Assembly: GCF_014647515.1 (NCBI RefSeq) | Contig: NZ_BMPI01000030.1 | Span: forward strand, 62,001 to 126,000 | Direction of reading: 5' to 3' | Origin: Dactylosporangium sucinum | GTDB lineage: Bacteria; Actinomycetota; Actinomycetes; Mycobacteriales; Micromonosporaceae | Length of the DNA: 64,000 nt | Shown here: positions 1-8,175 of the stretch, one piece after another | Layout of the letters: the number at the start of each line of letters is the position of its first letter | How positions within the stretch are numbered: the first letter of the stretch is position 1 | The notes under the pieces: model-generated | What the model saw: the letters and a program-made list of their open reading frames with translations, nothing else | Told to the model about the DNA's origin: nothing | The model's database searches: none | Translations under genes and position numbers: made by a program

Positions 1-1
1 G

Positions 2-175
2 CTCAACGAGGACAGCCCGACGTTCCTGGAGGCCGACCCGCCGGCCGAGGCCGGCGCCGACCGGTTCCTGCTGGAGTTCCGCATCGACTCGCAGAAGCGG
101 CTCACCGTTTCCGCCTTCGACCTCGAACGCAAGACCTGGCTGCTGGACCGGCGGCCGGTCGTGCGGCTCGCCTGA
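2..175 (+). CDS. C-terminal end of an Hsp70-like protein (partial)
   Basis: Only the last 57 residues lie in the window; the reading frame is open from base 2 to the TGA at 173-175. The stretch FRIDSQKRLTVSAFDL resembles the end of an Hsp70 substrate-binding beta domain (hydrophobic-x-ID-x-x-x-x-LTVSA-x-D), and the tail ends in PVVRLA. In actinobacteria, Hsp70-like genes can sit directly upstream of DUF1257 genes, as here (18 bp gap), which supports the call. The ATPase domain is outside the window, so the family assignment rests on this short tail and on context. Confidence 0.5.
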   Translation, partial: LNEDSPTFLEADPPAEAGADRFLLEFRIDSQKRLTVSAFDLERKTWLLDRRPVVRLA

Positions 176-193
176 CGTCCCCGGAGGTATCCG

Positions 194-601
194 ATGTCCC
201 ACTTCACCCGCGTCCGGACCGCGCTGCGCGACGCCGGCCTGCTGGCGAACGCGCTCGGCGCGGCCGGCTTCCCCGCCGTCGAGGTCCACGACGAGCCGCA
301 GACCCTGTTCGGCTACCACGGCGACGCCCGGCCGGAGCGGGCCGAGGTCATCGTCCGCCGCGCCCACCTCGGCGAGGCGAGCAACGATCTCGGCTTCCGC
401 CGCACGACCGACGGCACGTTCGAGGCCATCATCAGCGAGTACGACCGCCGCCAGTACGACGAGGCCTGGCTCGGCACCGTGTCGCAGCACTACGCGCACG
501 CGGCGACGCTGCGCTACGCCGCGGCCAACGGCTTCGAGGTGGCGACCGAGCAGCGCGACGCCGACGGCACGCTGCGGCTGACGCTGCGCCGCCTCACCTG
601 A
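194..601 (+). CDS. DUF1257 (Ycf35-like) protein
   Basis: 135 residues, the full length of the DUF1257 family. Typical family blocks are visible: MSHFTRVRTALRD at the start, a central EVIVRRAHLGEASNDLGF block, then EAIISEYDRR and a WLG-x-x-x-Q-x-Y-A-H segment. The ATG at 194 has a GGAGG-type ribosome site a few bases upstream and follows the Hsp70-like stop closely, so the two are probably co-transcribed. The biochemical role of DUF1257/Ycf35 is not established; it is a small soluble protein known from cyanobacteria, plastids and actinobacteria. The last bases overlap the stop of the convergent TetR gene by 8 bp. Confidence 0.85.
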   Translation: MSHFTRVRTALRDAGLLANALGAAGFPAVEVHDEPQTLFGYHGDARPERAEVIVRRAHLGEASNDLGFRRTTDGTFEAIISEYDRRQYDEAWLGTVSQHYAHAATLRYAAANGFEVATEQRDADGTLRLTLRRLT

Positions 602-1154
602 GCTCGTCGCGCAGCTCCGCGAACGCCGCGCGGACGTGCGTCTCCAGCCGCCGGTCGTCGGCGTCGGCGGCCCAGCGGACGAACGCGACCCGCAACAGCG
701 CGATGCCGACCTGCCCGGCCAGGTCGGCGGCCGGTGCGGCGACCCCGCGCCCGCGCAGCGCGCCGGCGAGGGCCTCGGCGAGCGTCGCGAGCTTCACCAG
801 CTCGCGCTCCAGCAGCTCCTGGTTGGTCTCGATGACGACCTGCCGCTGCCGTGCGAGGTCGCGGCGCGCGTCGAACTGCTCGCCGGCCGCCGCCAGGGCC
901 GCCACGACGGCCGCGATCGGGCTCGCGTCGGCGGGCGCCTCGGCGACGCCCCGCACGAGGAGCTCCTGCAGGGCGGCCGAGCCGGCGAACAGCACCTCCC
1001 GCTTGTCGGCGTAGTGCCGGAAGAAGGTGCGCTCGGTGAGCCCGGCCCGCCCGGCGATCTCGGCCACGGTGACCTGCTCGAACCCCCGCTCGCGGTAGAG
1101 CGCGAGGGCCGCCTGCTCCAGCCGGCCGCGGGCGTTGGGCTCCCATCGACTCAT
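594..1154 (-). CDS. TetR family transcriptional regulator
   Basis: 186 residues from the ATG at 1154 (MSRWEPNARGRLEQAAL). An upstream in-frame ATG at 1187 exists, but the first one gives the usual short N-terminal arm. The TetR helix-turn-helix is at about residues 25-56 (VTVAEIAGRAGLTERTFFRHY), followed by an alpha-helical ligand domain rich in Ala and Leu. It is divergently transcribed from an SDR gene; the 79-bp gap contains two copies of a 17-bp palindrome, so autoregulation and control of the SDR gene are the natural inference. The inducer cannot be read from sequence. Confidence 0.9.
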   Translation of the reverse strand: MSRWEPNARGRLEQAALALYRERGFEQVTVAEIAGRAGLTERTFFRHYADKREVLFAGSAALQELLVRGVAEAPADASPIAAVVAALAAAGEQFDARRDLARQRQVVIETNQELLERELVKLATLAEALAGALRGRGVAAPAADLAGQVGIALLRVAFVRWAADADDRRLETHVRAAFAELRDELR

Positions 1155-1170
1155 GACCCCGATCATAGTG

Positions 1171-1218
1171 ATGGCAGTGGCTGACATAGCGCGCTAGGCT
1201 GATGACAGCCACTGACAT
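1171..1218. promoter_or_regulatory. Two tandem 17-bp palindromic operators (TetR/SDR intergenic)
   Basis: Copy 1 at 1171-1187 is ATGGCAGTGGCTGACAT and copy 2 at 1202-1218 is ATGACAGCCACTGACAT. Both fit ATGNCAGNNNCTGNCAT, a perfect dyad outside the variable positions. Their starts are 31 bp apart, close to three helical turns, so two dimers would bind the same DNA face. They lie between the divergent TetR (start 1154) and SDR (start 1234) genes and are the obvious TetR operators. Confidence 0.8.
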
Positions 1219-1233
1219 GATGGGGGTACCGCA

Positions 1234-2145
1234 ATGCGTGTGTTCGTCACCGGCGCGTCCGGCTGGATCGGCTCCGCGACCGTTCCCGAGCTGCTGGCCG
1301 CCGGCCACTCGGTCGTCGGCCTGGCCCGTTCCGACCGGGCGGCCGCCGCCCTGACCGCCGCGGGCGCCGAGGTGCGCCGCGGCACGCTCGACGAGCTGGA
1401 CGTCCTGGCCGGCGCGGCCGCCGCGGCCGACGGCGTGATCCACCTCGCGTTCCAGCACGACGTCGCGTTCTCGGGCGGCTTCCTGGCCGCCGCGCAGGCC
1501 GACCGGCGCGCGGTCGAGGCGATGGGTGCGGCCCTGGCGGGCTCCGACCGCCCGTTCGTCCTGGCCTCGGGCCTGCTCGGCGTCGCACCGGGCCGGCTGG
1601 CCACCGAGCGCGACGGGCTGGCCCCCGACCCGGCGGCGGAGACCGGGCCCGGCGTCCGTCAGGGCACCGCGCACGCGACGCTCGCCATGGCCGGTCAGGG
1701 CGTGCGGTCGTCGGTGCTGCGGCTGCCGCCGACCGTGCACGGCGACGGCGACCAGGGGTTCCTGGCCGCCATCGTGGCGAGCGCGCGGCAGCGGGGCGTG
1801 TCCGGCTACCTCGGCGACGGCACCAACCGCTGGCCGGCCGTCCACCGCCTCGACGCCGCCCACCTGTTCCGCCTCGCGCTGGAGCGGGCCCCGGCCGGAT
1901 CGGTGCTGCACGCGGTCGGCGACGAGGGCGTGCCGATCCGTGCCGTGGCCGAGGTGATCGGCCGCCACCTCGACGTGCCGGTGGCGCCGGTCGAGCCCGA
2001 CCACTTCACCTGGCTCGCCGGCCTCATCGGCATCGACAGCCCGGCGTCGGCCGAGCAGACCCGCGAGCTGCTCGGCTGGCAGCCCACCCAGCCCGGCCTG
2101 CTCGACGACCTGGACAAGGGCCACTACTTCCGCGCGGCCGCGTAA
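1234..2145 (+). CDS. SDR-type NAD(P)-dependent epimerase/reductase
   Basis: 303 residues. The N-terminal Rossmann motif TGASGWIG (about residues 6-13) is the glycine-rich dinucleotide loop of extended or atypical SDR proteins; an SVVGLARS segment then follows at the end of the second strand. The classical YxxxK catalytic pair is not visible; the equivalent stretch reads GVRQGTAHATLAMAGQGVRS, as in many atypical NAD-dependent epimerase-like proteins, so the reaction is uncertain. The ATG at 1234 follows the tandem operators. The gene is most likely repressed by the divergent TetR regulator. A DinB-like gene starts 11 bp after its stop. Confidence 0.85.
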   Translation: MRVFVTGASGWIGSATVPELLAAGHSVVGLARSDRAAAALTAAGAEVRRGTLDELDVLAGAAAAADGVIHLAFQHDVAFSGGFLAAAQADRRAVEAMGAALAGSDRPFVLASGLLGVAPGRLATERDGLAPDPAAETGPGVRQGTAHATLAMAGQGVRSSVLRLPPTVHGDGDQGFLAAIVASARQRGVSGYLGDGTNRWPAVHRLDAAHLFRLALERAPAGSVLHAVGDEGVPIRAVAEVIGRHLDVPVAPVEPDHFTWLAGLIGIDSPASAEQTRELLGWQPTQPGLLDDLDKGHYFRAAA

Positions 2146-2156
2146 CCTGACCCCAC

Positions 2157-2621
2157 ATGGTGACGGACGAGGTCCGCGCGCGGCTGGACGCGCTGCTCGA
2201 CGAGTACCGGTCGCGGCTGCACGACAGCCTCGACGGGCTCACCGAGGAGGAGGCGCGGGCGCGTCTCGTGCCGTCGAAGACGACCCTGCTCGGGCTCGTC
2301 AAGCACGTCACCTACGTCGAGGGCGTGTGGTTCGACGAGGCGATCACCGGCCGGTCGTCCCGGGAGATCGGGATCGCCTCGACGCCCGACCGGTCGTTCA
2401 CGCTCCGGCAGGCCGACACGATCGCGTCCGTCCAGGCCGCGTACCGGGCCAGGTGCGAGGTGTCCCGGCAGCACGCGGCCGCCCTGGCGTTCGACGATGT
2501 CGTCGCCGGGCGCGGCGAGCGCCGCCTGTGGCAGATCTACCTGCACATGCTGCGCGAGCTCGCCCAGCACATGGGCCATGCCGACATCCTCCGCGAGCAG
2601 GTCCTGGCCGCCCGGGGCTGA
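2157..2621 (+). CDS. DinB-superfamily (DUF664) protein
   Basis: 154 residues with the four-helix look of DinB/DUF664 proteins: RLDALLDEYRSRLHDSLDGL in helix 1, GLVKHVTYVEGVWF with the typical first metal His in helix 2, and LHMLRELAQHMGHADILREQ in helix 4 with two more His residues. Related proteins include mycothiol-dependent S-transferases that bind a divalent metal through three His. It starts 11 bp after the SDR stop and is probably the second gene of that transcription unit. The substrate is unknown. Confidence 0.8.
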   Translation: MVTDEVRARLDALLDEYRSRLHDSLDGLTEEEARARLVPSKTTLLGLVKHVTYVEGVWFDEAITGRSSREIGIASTPDRSFTLRQADTIASVQAAYRARCEVSRQHAAALAFDDVVAGRGERRLWQIYLHMLRELAQHMGHADILREQVLAARG

Positions 2622-2632
2622 CGCCGTCCGGG

Positions 2633-3244
2633 TCACGCCAGGGGCCTGCGCCGGGCCTTGACGACCAGGTCCTCGATGGTCGTGCGGTGCGAGCCGTGGC
2701 CGGCCGCGCGGGTCCGCGACTCGGCCACGGCGACGTCCCACGCCTCCGCGGGCAGGGCGCCCGTCACCGCGTCGGGCGTGATCGAGGCCGGCCGCGGTGC
2801 GTGGGCCGCGGAGTGCCCGTCGGCGTGGTCGTGGCCGACGACGAGCAGCGTCCCGCCCGGGGCGACCGCCTCGGCCAGCCGCGCGACGAACGCGCCGAAC
2901 GGCACGGTCGGGTGGACGTACTGGCTGACCACCAGGTCGTACCGCTGCGGCGGTTGCCAGGTGGTCAGGTCGGCCACGACCCACTCGATGCGCGATCCGA
3001 GGTCGCCCGCGAGGGCCTCGGCGTCACCGACGGCGGTCGGCGACACGTCGACCGCCGTCACCTGCCAGCCCTGCCGGGCCAGCCAGACCGCGTCGGCGCC
3101 GCGGCCGCAGCCCGCGTCGAGCGCCGTGCCGGCGGGCAGGCCGGTCACCTCGGCCACCAGTTGCGGGCTCGGCGAGCCGTGGTCGTGCGGCGCGTGTTCC
3201 CGGTAGTGCTGCTCCCACCACTGCGGGTCGAACGATGCGGTCAT
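2633..3244 (-). CDS. Class I SAM-dependent methyltransferase
   Basis: 203 residues. Motif I is LDAGCGRGADAVWLA (about residues 42-56), followed by VTAVDVSPTAV (acidic strand beta-2 end) and DLVVSQYVH (motif IV region), all standard for the Rossmann-fold methyltransferases. The N-terminus WWEQHYREHAPHDHGSP is like tellurite-resistance or thiol S-methyltransferase types, but the substrate is not determinable. On the minus strand TAGCGT (3251-3256) sits 6 bases before the ATG, so the message may be leaderless. The stop is convergent with the DinB-like gene; the start is divergent from the XRE-cupin gene. Confidence 0.85.
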   Translation of the reverse strand: MTASFDPQWWEQHYREHAPHDHGSPSPQLVAEVTGLPAGTALDAGCGRGADAVWLARQGWQVTAVDVSPTAVGDAEALAGDLGSRIEWVVADLTTWQPPQRYDLVVSQYVHPTVPFGAFVARLAEAVAPGGTLLVVGHDHADGHSAAHAPRPASITPDAVTGALPAEAWDVAVAESRTRAAGHGSHRTTIEDLVVKARRRPLA

Positions 3245-3290
3245 CCCTCCACGCTACGGCCTGCCGCGGTACCGGCAAGATCTCATGCAG

Positions 3291-3314
3291 TTTTGGCAAG
3301 AAGCCGGGTAGCCT
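3291..3314 (+). promoter_or_regulatory. Promoter of XRE-cupin gene with TTTTGGCAAG element
   Basis: TTTTGGCAAG at 3291-3300 lies just upstream of the candidate -10 box TAGCCT at 3309-3314; another GGCAAG is at 3274-3279. A similar TTTCGGCAAG (3917-3926) and CAGTTCAGCAAAG (3937-3949) occur before the downstream exporter, whose -10 is TAGCTT at 3955-3960. The shared element is a candidate site for the XRE regulator. Confidence 0.45.
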
Positions 3315-3321
3315 GGCGGAC

Positions 3322-3903
3322 ATGTCCCAGACCGACTCCCAGATCGAGCTGGCCGACGTCGTCCGCCAGCGCATCCGCGGGCTGCGGCAGGCGCGCGGCT
3401 GGAGCCTCGACTCGCTCTCCGCCCGGTGCCACATCAGCCCGTCGACGCTGAGCCGCATCGAGACCGGCAACCGGCGCATCGACCTGGAGCAGCTCGTCGC
3501 GCTCGCCCGGGCGCTCGGCACCACGATCGACCACCTCGTCGAGCCGGTCGACGACGCCGACGTGATCATCCGGCCGGTGCAGCACCAGGAGCCCGGCCTG
3601 ACCACGTGGGTGCTCTCGCGCGACGCGGCCCAGCACGCCGGCCGCCTGGTGGCCAAGATGCGGATCACCGCCGAGCGGCGCACCGGGCCGGGCCATCTCG
3701 CCGTGCACCCGGGGCGGGAGTGGTTCACGGTCCTCAGCGGCACCGCGGTGCTGTACCTCGGCGAGCGGCAGCTGGCCGTCCGGGCGGGCGAGGCGGCGGA
3801 GTTCTCCACGATGATCCCGCACTCCATCGGCGCGCTCGGCGGCCCGGTCGAGATCCTCACCATGTTCGACCAGGAGGGGGAGCGGGCCCACGCCGAGTCG
3901 TGA
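3322..3903 (+). CDS. XRE-family regulator with C-terminal cupin domain
   Basis: 193 residues from the ATG at 3322. The HTH_3 domain covers about residues 10-65 (RIRGLRQARGWSLDSLSARCHISPSTLSRIETGNRRI) and a cupin beta-barrel covers about residues 105-185 (HPGREWFTVLSGTAVLYLGE, then AGEAAEFSTMIPHSIGALG). Such regulators bind a small ligand in the cupin and usually control a neighbouring gene. TAGCCT at 3309-3314 lies 7 bases before the ATG, suggesting a leaderless transcript. Its likely target is the DHA2 exporter that starts 63 bp downstream; related GGCAAG-containing elements precede both genes. Confidence 0.9.
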   Translation: MSQTDSQIELADVVRQRIRGLRQARGWSLDSLSARCHISPSTLSRIETGNRRIDLEQLVALARALGTTIDHLVEPVDDADVIIRPVQHQEPGLTTWVLSRDAAQHAGRLVAKMRITAERRTGPGHLAVHPGREWFTVLSGTAVLYLGERQLAVRAGEAAEFSTMIPHSIGALGGPVEILTMFDQEGERAHAES

Positions 3904-3966
3904 GCGGGTCTTGCGGTTTCGGCAAGGATCGGTGCCAGTTCAGCAAAGCGGCGCTAGCTTTCGGGC

Positions 3967-5493
3967 ATGACTCCTCTCGTCTCCTCCCCGCCGGCCGACC
4001 CGGCGCTGCACGACCCACGCCGGCTGCGCGCGATCCTCGTCGCGGTCTGCGTCGCCCTCATGGCGGTCATCGCGTCCGTGTCCGGGCTCAACGTCGCCCA
4101 GCAGGAGATGGCGCTCGCGTTCGACGCCTCGCAAGGCACCGTGTTGTGGATCATCAACGCGTACACCGTCACGCTCGCCGCGCTGCTCCTGCCGCTCGGC
4201 GCGGTCGGCGACCGGTGGGGCCGCAAGCCGGTGCTGCTCGCCGGCCTGGCCGTGTTCGGCGCGGCGAGCGCCGCGGCCGGTCTCGCCCAGTCGGCCGCGG
4301 TCATGGTCGGCGCACGCGTCCTGGCCGGCGTCGGCGCCGCGATGATCATGCCGGTCACGCTGGCCGTCATCACCTCGACGTTCCCCGACGACCGGCGCTC
4401 GAAGGCGATCGGCGTGTGGACCGGCGTGGCCGGCGGCGGCGGCCTGCTCGGCATGTACCTGTCGGCGCTGCTCGTCGACGTCGCCAGCTGGCGGTGGCTG
4501 TTCGTGCTGCCGGTCGCGCTGGTCGCCGTGGCCGCCGTCCTCGCGCTGCGCGCCGTGCCGAACTCGCGCGAGGCGTCGCGGCACGGGTTCGACGTCGTGG
4601 GCGCGCTCACCTCCGTGGTCGCCGCGGTCGGCCTGATCCTGGCGCTGCACGAGGGCCCGGAGCGCGGCTGGACCGCGCCGGAGACGCTCGCCGGCCTCCT
4701 CGCCGGCGTCGCCGGCGCGGCCGCCTTCGTCGCGTGGGAACGGCGCCGCCCGGGCCCGCTCCTGGACGTCCGCCTCTTCCGCGAGCGCGGCCTCGCCAGC
4801 GGCTCGGTGGCGCTGCTGGTCCTCTTCGGGGTGCAGGCCGGCGTCTTCGTGGTCCTGTTCCCGTACCTCCAGGCGGTGCTCGGCTGGTCCGGCCTGCGCT
4901 CGACCCTGGCGCTCATGCCGATGGCGCTGCTCATGATGCTCGCCTCCGGCCTCGCCCCACGGCTGGCGGCCCGCGTCGGCCCGCGGGCGACGATGGCGAC
5001 CGGCATCCTGCTCAGCGGCGCGGGCCTGGCCCTCATGGCCGCCCTGGTCTCCGTCGACGGCGGCTACTCGTCGCTGCTGCCCGGCATGGTCGCCATGGGC
5101 CTCGGCATGGGCCTGACGATGACCCCCTCCACCGAGGCCGTCACGTCGGCGCTGCCCCGCGACCGGCAGGGCGTGGCGTCGGCCCTCAACGACGTCACGC
5201 GCGAGCTGGGCACGGCCCTCGGCGTCGCGCTGCTCGGCGCGATCCTGTCCGCCGGCTACCGCGGCGCCATCGACGACCGGCTCGACGGCGTCCCCCCGGC
5301 CACGGCCGACGCCGCCCGGGACGGCATCGCCACCGCCCTCGCCGCCGCCCCGCAGGCGCAGGCGGTGATCCGCGCCGCCCAGGAGTCCTTCGTCGAGGGC
5401 TGGCAGCGCGCGATGTGGACCGGCGTCGCCGTCATGGCGGTCCTGTTCGCCTACGTCGTCGCGCGCGGCCCCGCCCGCCGGCCCGGCTCGTGA
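3967..5493 (+). CDS. MFS transporter, DHA2 (EmrB/QacA) family
   Basis: 508 residues with 14 predicted hydrophobic segments, the size and topology of DHA2 drug:proton antiporters. Motif A is LGAVGDRWGRKPVLLAG (about residues 78-94), and motif C-like GVAGGGGLLGMYLSALL follows in TM5. The protein would export hydrophobic or cationic drugs across the plasma membrane using the proton gradient. TAGCTT at 3955-3960, 6 bases before the ATG, suggests a leaderless transcript. It is presumably controlled by the XRE-cupin protein encoded upstream. Confidence 0.9.
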   Translation: MTPLVSSPPADPALHDPRRLRAILVAVCVALMAVIASVSGLNVAQQEMALAFDASQGTVLWIINAYTVTLAALLLPLGAVGDRWGRKPVLLAGLAVFGAASAAAGLAQSAAVMVGARVLAGVGAAMIMPVTLAVITSTFPDDRRSKAIGVWTGVAGGGGLLGMYLSALLVDVASWRWLFVLPVALVAVAAVLALRAVPNSREASRHGFDVVGALTSVVAAVGLILALHEGPERGWTAPETLAGLLAGVAGAAAFVAWERRRPGPLLDVRLFRERGLASGSVALLVLFGVQAGVFVVLFPYLQAVLGWSGLRSTLALMPMALLMMLASGLAPRLAARVGPRATMATGILLSGAGLALMAALVSVDGGYSSLLPGMVAMGLGMGLTMTPSTEAVTSALPRDRQGVASALNDVTRELGTALGVALLGAILSAGYRGAIDDRLDGVPPATADAARDGIATALAAAPQAQAVIRAAQESFVEGWQRAMWTGVAVMAVLFAYVVARGPARRPGS

Positions 5494-5570
5494 CGGCCAC
5501 GGCGCGCCGTGGCCGTCGGCGCGTTCGGCGTGCCGGGAACCGCCGGGCCGCGCGGTGACTCCTGACGGGT

Positions 5571-6032
5571 GTGCGAACCCTGCCGCTCCTTCTCGCCTGC
5601 ACGCTCGCCGGGTGTACCGCCGGCGCGTCCTCCGCACCGCCGCCGTCACCGTCCGTGAGCCGGACCGGCTGCGGCTCGCCGGTGGCGACGGGCCCGCTGC
5701 CGGAGTGGGCCCGCGCCGGCTTCTCCGGCGACTCGAGCATGCCCCACGTCCTCGGCGACCGCGGCGACATCGTCGCGGCCATCTTCGGCCACCCCCTGGC
5801 GGTGTCCCGCCCGGACGGCCCGTCGAACAAGATCCTCTGGGTCGCCAAGGCGCCGGCGCCCCCGGGCGACCTCGTCATCGACGCCAAGCTGGACGGATCG
5901 GCACGCACCGAGACCCGCCGCGTCGCCGGCGGCCCGGGCCCGTCGATCATCGACCTGCCCCGGGCCGGCTGCTGGCACCTGACGCTGACCTGGGCCGACC
6001 ACACCGACACCATGGACCTGACGTACCGGTGA
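5571..6032 (+). CDS. Putative lipoprotein of unknown function
   Basis: 153 residues from a GTG start. The N-terminus MRTLPLLLACTLAGC is a short signal peptide with lipobox LAGC, so the mature protein would be anchored by Cys15. A Ser/Pro-rich linker is followed by a globular part starting GCGSPVATGPLPEWARAGF and containing DIVAAIFGHPL and SNKILWVAK, which I recall from a small lipoprotein family common in actinomycetes without known function. The C-terminal CWHLTLTWADHTDTMDLTY looks like a beta-sandwich edge. The stop is 1 bp from the convergent kinase stop. Confidence 0.7.
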   Translation: MRTLPLLLACTLAGCTAGASSAPPPSPSVSRTGCGSPVATGPLPEWARAGFSGDSSMPHVLGDRGDIVAAIFGHPLAVSRPDGPSNKILWVAKAPAPPGDLVIDAKLDGSARTETRRVAGGPGPSIIDLPRAGCWHLTLTWADHTDTMDLTYR

Positions 6033-6033
6033 C

Positions 6034-7422
6034 CTACTTGGTGGTCGCGACGGGGGTGGTGCCTGCGCAGGTGACCGTCACGGCCGCCGTGCGGTGGCCG
6101 TGCGTGAAGGCGACCGTCGCGGCCGCGGCCGGGCCCGGGTTGGTCCAGTCGACCTTGTACGGCGCGGCCGGGGACCAGGCGAGCAGCTCGGCCAGGCCGG
6201 CCGGCGTGCAGCGCGCCTCGACCGAGCCGCCCGCGGAGCTGAAGGTCTCCGCCTGGCCGGTGGCGGCCCTCCCGGGTGCGGGAGCGATGCTGGTCGGCGG
6301 GGTGCTCGTCGCCGCCGGCGGGCTCGCCGGCGGCTGGCCCGGCGGGGCGGCGCCGGCGGTGGCCGGTGTCGCCGGTGGTTCCGCGAGGGCGTTGGCCTCG
6401 ACCGGCACCGGGGTCGAGGTGTCCGGCTCCGGGGTGAGGGTCCAGATCACGACGGCGGCCGTGGCCGCGGCCAGCACGCCGGCCGCGACGCGGTGGTGCC
6501 GGCGGCGCTCCCCGGCGGCCGGCGCGCCCGCCGGTCGGACCAGGATCGTCGACGGCCCGCCGTCCCTGGCCGGCGGCGCGACGCTGTGGGCGAGGTCGTC
6601 GGTCACCGTCCGCACCCCGGCGGCCTCGGCCAGGGCGGCGGCGACCTCGGCCGCCGAGGGCCGGTCGGCCGGCCGCTTCGCCAAGCACCGCAGGCACAGC
6701 TCCAGCGCCTCGGCCGGCACGTCGGGCAGCCGCGGCAGCGGGGCGGGTGGCGTGTGCAGGTGGGCGTCGAGCAGGTCGGTGTTCCCGACCGCGTTCCACG
6801 GCAGCCGTCCGGCCAGCAGGCGGTACAGCAGGATGCCGAGCGAGTAGACGTCGGACGCCGGCGTGACGGCGTCCGACGTGAGCCGCTCCGGGGCCAGGTA
6901 GTCGGCGGTGCCGAGCACCTCGTCGTCGAGGTCGCCGGCGCCGGCCGCCGCCGCGATGCCGAAGTCGACGACCTTCGCGCCCGTCGGGGCGAGAATCACG
7001 TTGGCGGGCTTCACGTCCCGGTGGACCATGCCCGACGCGTGGGCGGCGGCCAGCCCGGCCGCGACCTCCGCGCAGATCCGGAACACGACGGCCGGCGGCA
7101 GCGGCGCGCCGGCCGTCCGCTGCTCCAGCGTCGGGCCGGGGACCAGCTCCATCACCACGTACGGGGTGCGCCGCCCGTCCTCGACGGTCTCCCCGAAGTC
7201 GTACACCTGGGCGACGTTCGGGTGAGCGAGGGCCGCCGCGGCCCGCGCCTCGACCCGGATGCGCTCCCGCGACCCGGTGTCGCCGGCGAAGCGACCGGCC
7301 AGCAGCTTGACCGCCACGTTGCGGGACAACACGTCGTCGGTGGCCCGCCAGACGGTCGACATACCGCCGACACCCAGCACATCATCCAGGTGGTACCGCC
7401 CACCGAGCACCCGCCGCCGCAT
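6034..7422 (-). CDS. Transmembrane Ser/Thr protein kinase (PknB-like)
   Basis: 462 residues. Kinase landmarks are the glycine loop GVGGMSTV (17-24), VAVK Lys39, HRDVKPAN (134-141) and DFG (153-155), so the domain should be active. A basic stretch RRRHHR precedes one transmembrane helix (about 308-328), then comes a Pro/Ala/Thr-rich linker and an extracellular tail of roughly 75 residues with two Cys. There are no PASTA repeats, so peptidoglycan sensing as in PknB is not indicated. The tail reads like a small beta-sandwich (VDWTNPGP, ATVAFTHGHRTAAVTVTC). It is not obviously linked to its neighbours. Confidence 0.92.
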   Translation of the reverse strand: MRRRVLGGRYHLDDVLGVGGMSTVWRATDDVLSRNVAVKLLAGRFAGDTGSRERIRVEARAAAALAHPNVAQVYDFGETVEDGRRTPYVVMELVPGPTLEQRTAGAPLPPAVVFRICAEVAAGLAAAHASGMVHRDVKPANVILAPTGAKVVDFGIAAAAGAGDLDDEVLGTADYLAPERLTSDAVTPASDVYSLGILLYRLLAGRLPWNAVGNTDLLDAHLHTPPAPLPRLPDVPAEALELCLRCLAKRPADRPSAAEVAAALAEAAGVRTVTDDLAHSVAPPARDGGPSTILVRPAGAPAAGERRRHHRVAAGVLAAATAAVVIWTLTPEPDTSTPVPVEANALAEPPATPATAGAAPPGQPPASPPAATSTPPTSIAPAPGRAATGQAETFSSAGGSVEARCTPAGLAELLAWSPAAPYKVDWTNPGPAAAATVAFTHGHRTAAVTVTCAGTTPVATTK

Positions 7423-7494
7423 GGCTTCGACCCGTTCCCGGACCGGCGGAACCTACACATCACCGTTCGGTCACGGTGTCGGCGGACACGAGGG

Positions 7495-8124
7495 TCATTT
7501 GCGGGCGTGGATTCGCTCCACGGTGCCGGCCTTGCGTCGCTCCCGCTCCACGATCTCGAACCCGGCCGCCGTCACGAGCGGCAGCTGGCGGCGGGTGAAG
7601 TGCTCGCCCGCGGTCCGGATGGTGACCCGCTCCAGCAGCCACTGCGCGGCCCGGACCGGCGGCCAGGTGCTGCCGATGTGGTCGAGCAGGAGCAGCCGCC
7701 CGCCGGGCACCAGGACCCGGCGCATCTCGGCGATCGCCGCGGCCGGGCGGGGGATCCCGCACAGCGACAGCGCGCAGACGACGGTATCGAAGGACTCGTC
7801 GGGCAACGACAGCGCCTCGGCGTTGCCCTCCCGCAGGTCGGCGTCGACGCCCAGGTCGGCGGCGCGGCGGCGGGCGATGGCCAGCATCGCCGGGCTCAGC
7901 TCGACGCCGGTGAGGGTGACGCCGTCGGGGTAGTGCCGCAGGTTGAGGCCGGTGCCGATCGCGACCTCCAGGACCCGGCCCCGGGCGCGGGCGGCCAGCC
8001 ACTCGCGGCCGCCGCCGAACCAGATCCGCTCGAAGAACGCGATCTGCCTGTCGTACACGGCGGCCTGCGTGTTCCAGGCGCGCAGGACTTTGGCGGTCTC
8101 GTCGTCGGGAGCGGTCACGGACAT
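7495..8124 (-). CDS. Class I SAM-dependent methyltransferase (UbiE-like)
   Basis: 209 residues from the ATG at 8124 (MSVTAPDDETAK). The SAM-binding motif is VLEVAIGTGLNLRHYP (about residues 50-65), with GVELSPAML for the ribose-binding acidic residue and FDTVVCALSLCGI for motif IV, as in UbiE/COQ5 and phosphatidylethanolamine N-methyltransferase-like enzymes. The DHIGSTWPPVRAAQWLLE segment matches that subgroup. The methyl acceptor is unknown. It is divergent from the MBL-rhodanese gene with a 51-bp gap, so the two may share control. Confidence 0.88.
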   Translation of the reverse strand: MSVTAPDDETAKVLRAWNTQAAVYDRQIAFFERIWFGGGREWLAARARGRVLEVAIGTGLNLRHYPDGVTLTGVELSPAMLAIARRRAADLGVDADLREGNAEALSLPDESFDTVVCALSLCGIPRPAAAIAEMRRVLVPGGRLLLLDHIGSTWPPVRAAQWLLERVTIRTAGEHFTRRQLPLVTAAGFEIVERERRKAGTVERIHARK

Positions 8125-8175
8125 CCACCTCCGTTGTCGACTCGGAAGTGTACTTGCGGTGGCACCGTTGGAAGG

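Noticed and set aside
514..2124. Very long minus-strand open frame opposite the SDR and TetR genes
   Set aside because: Arg/Ala/Gly-rich translation without any family motif; it is an antisense shadow caused by high GC at third positions. Many similar frames (for example opposite 3940-5649, 11263-13344, 37436-39436, 61328-63052) were dropped for the same reason.
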